A program made the translations under genes and the position numbers. A stretch of DNA of 12,072 bases from Actinomycetes bacterium (GTDB lineage Bacteria; Actinomycetota; Acidimicrobiia; Spongiisociales; UBA5794): NCBI GenBank assembly GCA_024275815.1, contig JAJRYI010000385.1, forward strand, positions 1-12,072. The letters are read 5' to 3'. Each line of letters opens with the position of its first letter. Within the stretch, counting starts at the first letter, position 1. Of this stretch, positions 5,887-10,923 are shown piece after piece. Below the pieces are notes generated by a model. The model searched no databases. It saw only the letters and a program-made list of their open reading frames with translations, and was not told the origin of the DNA.

Positions 5887-7212
5887 TCACACCACCTCGG
5901 CTTCGGGTCCCTCGAACTTCCAGTGTGCACGGGACTCGCGGGCCTTGTCGACGTCGACCATTGCAAGGAGGATCAACCCGACGATGAAGAAAGCTGCGAC
6001 GGACAGGATCGCTGCTCTCCCGGATCCGGTGGCGGCGCTCACCGCACCGAACACGAGTGGCCCGATCCCCGAAAGCTTGGAGAACACCGAGTAGAAGCCG
6101 AAGAACTCGGCGGAGGCTTCTTCAGGGATCATCGTCCCGTAGAGGCTGCGTGAGAGCGCCTGGACACCGCCGAGTACGAACCCGACGACCGATGCCAGGG
6201 CGAGGAAGCCTGCCGCCGAGCCCTCAGGGATGAAGTACGCCCCCGCGGCGATACCCGTCCACACCACGAGTGACACCATGACCGCTGCCTTCGGGCCGAT
6301 CGCTTTGGCGAGGGTGCCGAACATCAGGGCACCGAAGAACGCCACGAACTGAACGATCAAGAACGCAAGGGCGATCGTCTGGAGATCCAGGTTCAACGTG
6401 TCTTCGGCGTAGGGACCCGACACCGCAATGACCGTCCCCGTGCCCGAGTTGTAGATGATGAAGGCGATCACGAACAAGAGCAACTGCGGGAACTTCCCGA
6501 GCTTCTTCATCGTACTGATCGTGCGTTCGAAGCCGATCGATGCGTACGTCGCCAGGCTGCGTCGCTCGCTTTGCCCGTCGGGATCGTCGGGGAGGCGGGA
6601 CAGCGAGAAGAGCGAGAAGGCGACCCACCAGACGCCTGAGCCGAAGATCGCGATACGAGCAGCGAGCGTCTCGGTGAGCGCCGCTCCGGGTTGGTCCGAA
6701 GAGAGAAAGATGAGGACGAACGCCCCGAGCAGGTACAGGCCGCCGCCGAGGTACCCGAGAGCGAACCCCTTCGAAGAGACCTTGTCGATCGTGTCGTCAC
6801 TCGAGATGTCGGTGAGGAAGCCGTCGTAGAACACGTTGGCTGCCACGAAGCCGAACTGGCTCACGATCAGCGTCAGGAGGAACAACGGCACCCAACCTTC
6901 AGGGATGAAGGGGATGATCAGTGTGAAGAACGCTCCGAGGAACGCGAAGTTTCGCAGGAACCGCTTCTTGGCGTCGGCGAAGTCGGCGATCGCTCCAAGA
7001 ATGGGCATGGCGAGGAGCAGCACGATGGACCCGAGCCCGACGAGGATGGAGAAGAGGGCCTCGCCCGAGAGGCCCCAGTAGGTGTCCCCGGTCATGATCG
7101 ACCCTGTGAAGAACGCTCCGATCACGGCCCCGAAGATCGTGATGTAGGCGGAGTTCGCCCAGTCGTACATCGCCCATCCGAAGATGGTGCGTTTGTCATT
7201 GCGCACGGTCAT
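5887..7212 (-). CDS. MFS transporter, UMF1 / Atg22-like family
   Basis: A 441-residue polytopic membrane protein with about 12 hydrophobic segments. It carries the family signatures GWAMYDWANSAY (residues 12-23), FYDGFLTDIS, GGVQALSRSLYGTMIPEE and FFGFYSVFSKLSGIGPLVFG. Bacterial UMF1 members resemble the yeast vacuolar amino-acid exporter Atg22; their substrates are mostly unknown, and an efflux role is only likely. The start ATG 7212 is supported by an AGGAAG about 11 nt upstream and by the start of the conserved N-terminus. Its TGA stop (5889-5887) is followed at once, in the same frame, by the GTG of the selenoprotein gene, so the two are translated in tandem. The length matches the family. 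Confidence 0.92.
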   Translation of the reverse strand: MTVRNDKRTIFGWAMYDWANSAYITIFGAVIGAFFTGSIMTGDTYWGLSGEALFSILVGLGSIVLLLAMPILGAIADFADAKKRFLRNFAFLGAFFTLIIPFIPEGWVPLFLLTLIVSQFGFVAANVFYDGFLTDISSDDTIDKVSSKGFALGYLGGGLYLLGAFVLIFLSSDQPGAALTETLAARIAIFGSGVWWVAFSLFSLSRLPDDPDGQSERRSLATYASIGFERTISTMKKLGKFPQLLLFVIAFIIYNSGTGTVIAVSGPYAEDTLNLDLQTIALAFLIVQFVAFFGALMFGTLAKAIGPKAAVMVSLVVWTGIAAGAYFIPEGSAAGFLALASVVGFVLGGVQALSRSLYGTMIPEEASAEFFGFYSVFSKLSGIGPLVFGAVSAATGSGRAAILSVAAFFIVGLILLAMVDVDKARESRAHWKFEGPEAEVV

Positions 7213-7244
7213 GGCTGCGGCTTCCTGGTCGGCATCGGGACGTC

Positions 7245-7250
7245 AAAGTA
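7245..7250 (-). promoter_or_regulatory. Putative -10 element of the transporter-redoxin-mscS operon
   Basis: TACTTT on the minus strand (7250 to 7245), about 32 nt before ATG 7212, giving a leader of roughly 26 nt that contains the AGGAAG ribosome site. No good -35 is seen. It lies downstream of the HU terminator, which supports an independent operon promoter. Confidence 0.4.
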
Positions 7251-7292
7251 GCACGATGGAGCTGGCCGGGAGTGACGGGCACCACCGACGCG

Positions 7293-7324
7293 ACAGAGGA
7301 GCCACCCGCAGGTGGCTCCTCTGT
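7293..7324 (-). terminator. Strong hairpin terminator behind HU
   Basis: A perfect 14-bp stem (7293-7306 with 7311-7324) with a 4-nt loop (CGCA on the + strand). It starts 41 bp after the HU stop codon and lies before the transporter promoter. No long U-tract follows on the minus strand, which is common in high-GC actinobacteria. It should insulate the downstream operon from HU transcription. Confidence 0.75.
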
Positions 7325-7365
7325 GTGTAAGTCTGCTCGGGTGGTCCCGAGACGAGGTGATGATG

Positions 7366-7659
7366 TCAGACGCGGACACGATCCTTGAGGCCCTTGGCGG
7401 CCTTGAATGCAGGGACCGTCGCGGCGGCGATCTGAATCGCTTCGCCCGTGGCCGGGTTCCGTCCTGCGCGAGCCTTGCGGTGACGGGTCTCGAACTTGCC
7501 GAAGCCTGCGATGGCTACATCGCGGCCCGCATCGAGCTCGACGGCGATGATGCCGTGGCCCGGTTCCGTGCTGAAGATCGCGTCGATGACCTCGGCGGCC
7601 TTCGCCTGTGAGATATCGGTCTTCTTGGCAAGCTTCTTCGCCATTTCGCTCTTGTTCAC
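7366..7659 (-). CDS. hup: HU-family histone-like DNA-binding protein
   Basis: A 97-residue nucleoid protein, close to the usual 90-95 for simple HU. The dimer bends DNA non-specifically. Helices 1-2 carry NKSEMAKKLAKKTDISQAKAAEVIDAIF. The saddle and arm show GFGKFETRHRKARAGRNPATGE (residues 52-73), with the conserved R-x-G-R-N-P-x-T-G tip, and the C-terminus reads VPAFKAAKGLKDRV. The start is GTG 7659, preceded by a strong AAAGGAG ribosome site with 7 nt spacing. An in-frame extension upstream to about 7833 is open but unlike any HU and crosses the promoter. There is no long Lys/Ala tail of the kind found in mycobacterial HupB. A terminator follows. Confidence 0.96.
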   Translation of the reverse strand: MNKSEMAKKLAKKTDISQAKAAEVIDAIFSTEPGHGIIAVELDAGRDVAIAGFGKFETRHRKARAGRNPATGEAIQIAAATVPAFKAAKGLKDRVRV

Positions 7660-7713
7660 GCCAGACTCCTTTGCGTTGCGTGTACGGGCGCCCAGCGGCT
7701 CCGTCGTCGACTG

Positions 7714-7719
7714 AGAATA
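7714..7719 (-). promoter_or_regulatory. Putative -10 element of HU
   Basis: TATTCT on the minus strand (7719 to 7714), 54 nt before GTG 7659. It is close to the TATAAT consensus, and the -35 is poor. It implies a leader of about 48 nt carrying the AAAGGAG site, in contrast to the leaderless neighbours. Confidence 0.45.
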
Positions 7720-7814
7720 CGCCGATGATGACGCGAATCGTGGGATATCGCTCGATGGACGCAAGATCTTGGCCCATAGGCAGCCACGCCCCACCAATTC
7801 ACAGCGATCCCCGG

Positions 7815-7820
7815 TAGCCT
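7815..7820 (+). promoter_or_regulatory. -10 element of the metallopeptidase lipoprotein gene (leaderless)
   Basis: TAGCCT at 7815-7820, then 6 nt, then the GTG start at 7827. There is no Shine-Dalgarno and no clear -35. It is divergent from HU across a 167-bp intergenic stretch that holds only these two promoters as far as I can see. Confidence 0.4.
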
Positions 7821-7826
7821 CCTGGC

Positions 7827-9212
7827 GTGCCACGATTCCGCAGAACCCGAACGATCCTCGTCACTCTCACCGCCGTTGTTGCGCTCATCGCCGCGGCGTG
7901 TACGGGCTCGGGGGAAGCCACACCGTCGACGCAGGATCCCTCGACGACCGTCTCGACATCCGTGGAGGACACGACGACCACCGAGGCTCCGCTCACGTCG
8001 GTACCGGCATCGGCGATTCCCGGGACCAACTCGCCGACGATCTCGGACGAGGTCGCTACCGCGATGCGCGAAGACATCGGTGTCCTGATGCTCGACGCAG
8101 AGGAGTCGCGTGGCCTGCCCTTCCTATCGGTCCCGACGGTGACCATCCTCGACATGGACGAGTTCACTGCAAGGGTCAACGAGGAGATCGCCACGGAGGT
8201 TTCGCCGGAGGAGGTCGCGAACGACGAGGCGCTGCTCAAGCTGCTCGGGATGCTCGATGACGACGTCGATCTCAGCTCGTTGCTGATCGATCTGTACACC
8301 GAGCAGGTCGCAGGTTTCTACGACCCCGATGCCAAGGAACTCGTCGTACCCGTTTCGGTCGACGGCATGACCGTGCTCCAGAAGGTCACGATCGTCCATG
8401 AGCTCGTACACGCACTCACCGATCAGCACTTCGACTTCAACGACGAGTACGAGCGTCTCCTCGAAGAGGGCAACGGCGACGATGCCTCCGGCGTCCTGGC
8501 ACTCGTCGAAGGCGACGCGACGTATCAGCAGTTCCTGTACGTCGAGACGCTCAGCCCGTTCGACGCCGCGCAAGCAGCCGTCGAGCTTCTCTCGTTCGAC
8601 ACGACGATGATCGATTCGGTCCCCAACTGGATGCGACAGGACCTCGGATTCCCGTACGAGCACGGCCTCACGTTCGTCGGCCAGCTCGTCGAGACCGGTG
8701 GCCTCAAAGAGCTCGATGAGGCGTATCAGAACCTGCCGAACACGTCGGAGCAGATCCTCGATCCGAACAAGTACCTTCGCAAGGAACAGCCAGACCCGTT
8801 ACCGCCTCTGACGGTCACTCTCGACGGATGGGAGCTTGCCGATGAGGCCACCTTCGGCGAGTGGGGCATCCGCCTCCTCCTGAGTGATGCCGTCCCGCCC
8901 GGGGCCGCTACACAGGCTGCGTCCGGATGGGGCAACGACTCGTACCGCCAGTTCGTTCGGGGAGACGACACCGCAATGGCGTGGGTGTACCTAGGAGAGA
9001 CGGAACAGGACGCCAAGGACCTCGTGGATGCTCTGATCGTCCATGTGCGCGGTGGTATGGGGGCCAGCGGCGGCCGGGAGTCTGGCGGCGGTCTGCTCTT
9101 CGACGGTGGCGATCCATGGGTGTTCGTCGATCGCGTCGACGACATGATCTACATGGTGGTCTCGAGCGACGCGGCGGCTGGAGCCGATCTGCGTGAGCAG
9201 TTGGGGTTGTAA
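7827..9212 (+). CDS. Lipoprotein with HExxH zinc-metallopeptidase domain
   Basis: A 461-residue exported protein. The N-terminus is basic (RFRRTR), followed by a hydrophobic stretch and the lipobox IAAAC (C25), then a Ser/Thr/Glu-rich linker to about residue 70. So it is lipid-anchored on the outer face of the membrane. The catalytic zinc motif HELVH (H191, E192, H195) lies in TIVHELVHALTDQHF, preceded by AGFYDPDAKELVVP. A likely third ligand is E228 in VEGDATYQQF, in the gluzincin-like arrangement of a Glu a helix away. Such proteins are annotated only as putative metallopeptidases in actinobacteria, and no substrate is known to me. The C-terminal third (GWELADEATFGEWGIRLLL to the end) looks like a separate alpha/beta domain. 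The GTG start at 7827 fits the signal peptide. Confidence 0.85.
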   Translation: MPRFRRTRTILVTLTAVVALIAAACTGSGEATPSTQDPSTTVSTSVEDTTTTEAPLTSVPASAIPGTNSPTISDEVATAMREDIGVLMLDAEESRGLPFLSVPTVTILDMDEFTARVNEEIATEVSPEEVANDEALLKLLGMLDDDVDLSSLLIDLYTEQVAGFYDPDAKELVVPVSVDGMTVLQKVTIVHELVHALTDQHFDFNDEYERLLEEGNGDDASGVLALVEGDATYQQFLYVETLSPFDAAQAAVELLSFDTTMIDSVPNWMRQDLGFPYEHGLTFVGQLVETGGLKELDEAYQNLPNTSEQILDPNKYLRKEQPDPLPPLTVTLDGWELADEATFGEWGIRLLLSDAVPPGAATQAASGWGNDSYRQFVRGDDTAMAWVYLGETEQDAKDLVDALIVHVRGGMGASGGRESGGGLLFDGGDPWVFVDRVDDMIYMVVSSDAAAGADLREQLGL

Positions 9213-9307
9213 ACGGCGTTCACCGTTCACAGACCTCTGGACATTCGTGACGACGCGTCGTACACCTGTGAGATGAAACGAGACGGCGTCGGGAACGAGA
9301 GGTCGGG

Positions 9308-9391
9308 TCAGCCGCGGCCCGCGTTGGGCTTGCGGCCGTGGTTCGCCTTCGAGCGGCGAGCGCGGAGTTTACGTCGTTTTGCCTTAGCCAT
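9308..9391 (-). CDS. Small ribosomal protein, bL37 type (27 aa)
   Basis: A 27-residue, strongly basic peptide, MAKAKRRKLRARRSK followed by ANHGRKPNAGRG. It matches the tiny actinobacterial large-subunit protein bL37, found in mycobacterial ribosome structures and about 24 residues long, whose C-terminus reads ANHGKRPN. It would bind 23S rRNA. The ATG at 9391 is preceded by a TACGCT -10 hexamer only 9 nt away and a TCGACG -35, with no Shine-Dalgarno, so it is nearly leaderless. It sits between the convergent peptidase gene and the divergent DUF192 gene. It is short enough that gene callers usually miss it. The 95 bp between it and the peptidase contain no gene. Confidence 0.85.
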   Translation of the reverse strand: MAKAKRRKLRARRSKANHGRKPNAGRG

Positions 9392-9400
9392 AGTGGGGGA

Positions 9401-9430
9401 AGCGTACCAGTGAGCAGGGCGTACCGTCGA
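9401..9430 (-). promoter_or_regulatory. Promoter of the bL37 gene
   Basis: On the minus strand, a -35-like TCGACG (9430-9425), 18 bp, then -10 TACGCT (9406-9401), then 9 nt to ATG 9391. It overlaps the first codons of the divergent DUF192 gene, so the two genes share this short region. Confidence 0.5.
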
Positions 9431-9814
9431 ATAGTCCTCCACCATCGGTCCTGGCACCTCGATGGGGTGATCGTTGCTCTATCACCGAGGGAACGCAGGC
9501 TTGGAATGTGTCTCCCCGACTGTCGAGCCGTCCTGATGCGAACGTCATCGATCCAGACGATCACGATGCGCCGCCCCATCAGGGTCTGTGAGATCGACGA
9601 TGACGGGCGCGTCGTTGCGGTGCGTCTCGTCCCTCCCTCGAGGGTGGTCCGATACCGGTCGCGCCGATGGATCCTCGAGATGGAATCGGGTGTCGCGGCA
9701 CCATCGGTCGGGATGGCGCTGCGTGCTCTACCATCACCGATCGATGCCGGGAACACTGACACTGTGTGGGACACCGATCGGGAACCTCGCCGATCTCTCC
9801 GAGCGCGCCGCTGA
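9410..9814 (+). CDS. DUF192 family protein
   Basis: A 134-residue protein matching the DUF192 (COG1430) pattern. An N-terminal strand and the ALSPRERRLGM turn (R-x-x-G-M/L) are followed by SSIQTITMRRPIRVCEIDDDG (residues 46-66, the family's V-H-T-F-x-M-R-x-P-I-D block). Then come VVAVRLVPPSRV and WILEMESG (vLEl-x-A-G). The family's cellular role is poorly known; many members are exported, but no signal peptide is seen here. The start GTG 9410 gives the full domain and has GGGGGA about 10 nt upstream. The usual Asp in PID is Arg58 here. The 3' end overlaps rsmI by 71 bp in another frame; the conserved domain ends near the rsmI start, so the overlap falls on a variable tail. Confidence 0.75.
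   Translation: MSRAYRRIVLHHRSWHLDGVIVALSPRERRLGMCLPDCRAVLMRTSSIQTITMRRPIRVCEIDDDGRVVAVRLVPPSRVVRYRSRRWILEMESGVAAPSVGMALRALPSPIDAGNTDTVWDTDREPRRSLRARR
9729..9734 (+). promoter_or_regulatory. -10 element of rsmI inside the DUF192 gene
   Basis: TACCAT at 9729-9734, then 9 nt, then ATG 9744. It is the same hexamer as in front of metG. There is no Shine-Dalgarno. It would give rsmI its own nearly leaderless transcript, starting within the DUF192 coding region. Confidence 0.4.
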
Positions 9815-10571
9815 GACACTGCGCTCGGCCGACCTGATCTTCGCTGAAGACACACGGCGAACCGGGCGGCTCCTGCAGCACCTCGGCGTGACCGTCCCGA
9901 TGAAGAGCTTCTTTGCAGGCAACGAGAAGGCTCGACTCGACCTGCTCCGTCGGGAACTCGAAGGTGGGTCATCGGTCGTTCTCGTATCCGACGCAGGGAT
10001 GCCCGTCGTGTCGGACCCAGGAGCGTCGGCCGTCGAGGTCGCCGTCGACGTCGGTGCAGCAGTCCACGTCGTCCCGGGCCCGAGCGCGGTCGTCACCGCC
10101 CTGGCGGTGTCGGGCTTCGACGGTGACCGTTTCGTGTTCGACGGTTTCCTCCCGCGCAAGGGTGGGGCGCGTACCGCAGCGATCGAACGGGCCGCTGTGG
10201 AACAGCGCACGCTCGTGTTGTTCGCTGCACCGTCACGGGTAGCTGGTGACCTCGCCGATCTCGCTGCAGTCGATCCGGAACGCCGCGTCGTCGTCACGCG
10301 TGAACTCACGAAGATGTACGAGGAGGTCTGGCGCGGATCGCTCGGCGAAGCAGCAGATCACTGGTCGACGCACGGCACCGCGAAAGGTGAGTTCACGCTC
10401 GTCATCGAAGGTGCACCGCAGCGGGCCATCTCGATCGATGATGCGCTCATTGCCGTGTCGGACCTCATCGCCGGGGGATCTTCAACCTCCGACGCGGTGC
10501 GCAGCGTTGCCACCGATCTCGGTGTGAGCCGTAGAGTGCTCTATGAACGTGTCCTGAACGAGGACTCCTAG
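9744..10571 (+). CDS. rsmI: 16S rRNA (cytidine1402-2'-O)-methyltransferase RsmI
   Basis: A 275-residue SAM-dependent tetrapyrrole-methylase-fold enzyme that 2'-O-methylates C1402 in the decoding centre of 16S rRNA. Signatures in order: TPIGNLADLSERA (residues 10-22), FAEDTRRTGRLL (33-44), FFAGNEKAR, VSDAGMPVVSDPG (81-93), VVPGPSA (109-115), GFLPRKG (134-140), RELTKMYEEVWRG and KGEFTLVIEG. The family usually has T where M86 stands (SDAGTP), a mild change. The short C-terminal helical domain VSDLIAGGSSTSDAV...VSRRVLYERVL is normal. The start ATG 9744 is the family's usual one; an open frame extends upstream to 9588, but it only shadows DUF192. Its TAG stop overlaps the stop of the convergent abrB gene by 3 bp in the palindrome CTAG. 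Confidence 0.97.
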   Translation: MPGTLTLCGTPIGNLADLSERAAETLRSADLIFAEDTRRTGRLLQHLGVTVPMKSFFAGNEKARLDLLRRELEGGSSVVLVSDAGMPVVSDPGASAVEVAVDVGAAVHVVPGPSAVVTALAVSGFDGDRFVFDGFLPRKGGARTAAIERAAVEQRTLVLFAAPSRVAGDLADLAAVDPERRVVVTRELTKMYEEVWRGSLGEAADHWSTHGTAKGEFTLVIEGAPQRAISIDDALIAVSDLIAGGSSTSDAVRSVATDLGVSRRVLYERVLNEDS

Positions 10572-10807
10572 ATCGCTGCGAGCTTCTCCCTGCACGCAGC
10601 ACACACGCCGCGTCCCTTGAAATCCTCGAGTCCGTCCGCGCTGTTGCAGAACGTACATGTGGCTTCCAACTTGCGAAGAACTATCCCACCGTTCTCCACC
10701 GTTATCGCCAAAGCATCCCCCTCATGGATATTGAACAGGCGGCGGGTCTCCGCCGGAACGACGACCCTCCCGAGGTCGTCGATCTTCCTGACCATGAGTG
10801 TGTCCAC
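10568..10807 (-). CDS. AbrB-family transcriptional regulator with C-terminal zinc finger
   Basis: A 79-residue DNA-binding protein. Residues 5-47 form the AbrB/SpoVT swapped-hairpin domain: MVRKIDDLGRVVVPAETRR, then FNIHEGDALAIT and IVLRKLE. Residues 51-72 add a four-cysteine finger, C51-x2-C54 and C69-x2-C72 (CTFCNSADGLEDFKGRGVCAAC), as in the AbrB proteins of Firmicutes, where the domain controls transition-state genes. The GTG start at 10807 is set by GGAGG 6 nt upstream; the in-frame ATG at residue 5 is too far from it. It is divergent from metG and ends tail-to-tail with rsmI. The regulated genes are unknown; autoregulation is likely from the family. Confidence 0.93.
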   Translation of the reverse strand: MDTLMVRKIDDLGRVVVPAETRRLFNIHEGDALAITVENGGIVLRKLEATCTFCNSADGLEDFKGRGVCAACREKLAAI

Positions 10808-10852
10808 TGGGAACCTCCGTTAGTTTCAGCCGGTGTGCTCACCGGGGCCGCA

Positions 10853-10858
10853 ATAGTA
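10853..10858 (-). promoter_or_regulatory. Putative -10 element of the abrB-type gene
   Basis: TACTAT on the minus strand (10858 to 10853), 45 nt before GTG 10807; no good -35 is seen. The leader contains a 5-bp inverted repeat CCGGT/ACCGG (10830-10845) just upstream of the ribosome site. It could be an operator, but this is weak. Confidence 0.35.
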
Positions 10859-10910
10859 CAGCGGGGTACTTCCAACACGTTCGAGTATCCGGCGACACCC
10901 ACCTTGCCTG

Positions 10911-10916
10911 TACCAT
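10911..10916 (+). promoter_or_regulatory. -10 element of metG (leaderless)
   Basis: TACCAT at 10911-10916, then exactly 7 nt, then ATG 10924. There is no Shine-Dalgarno between them, so the metG mRNA should begin at the AUG. The 116 bp between abrB and metG hold the two divergent promoters. Confidence 0.55.
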
Positions 10917-10923
10917 CGTCCCC

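Noticed and set aside
7366..7833. N-terminal extension of HU to about 155 residues
   Set aside because: The extra residues match no HU, the stretch covers the promoter region, and a strong AAAGGAG site marks GTG 7659.
9212..9227. AACGG/CCGTT stem-loop at the end of the metallopeptidase gene
   Set aside because: Only 5 bp, with no U-tract; too weak to call a terminator.
9232..9304. Inverted repeat GACCTCT/AGAGGTC (7 bp, 59 nt apart) around the palindrome ACGACGCGTCGT (9250-9261)
   Set aside because: The arms are short and far apart for a terminator, and the palindrome is a single copy in the gap between two convergent genes. It could be chance; noted only.
9588..9743. Upstream extension of rsmI
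   Set aside because: The added residues are a frame shadow of DUF192; RsmI homologues begin just before TPIGNL, as from ATG 9744.
9220..9972. 250-codon minus-strand frame across bL37, DUF192 and rsmI
   Set aside because: Arg/Ser-rich low-complexity translation with no recognisable domain; it overlaps three supported genes.
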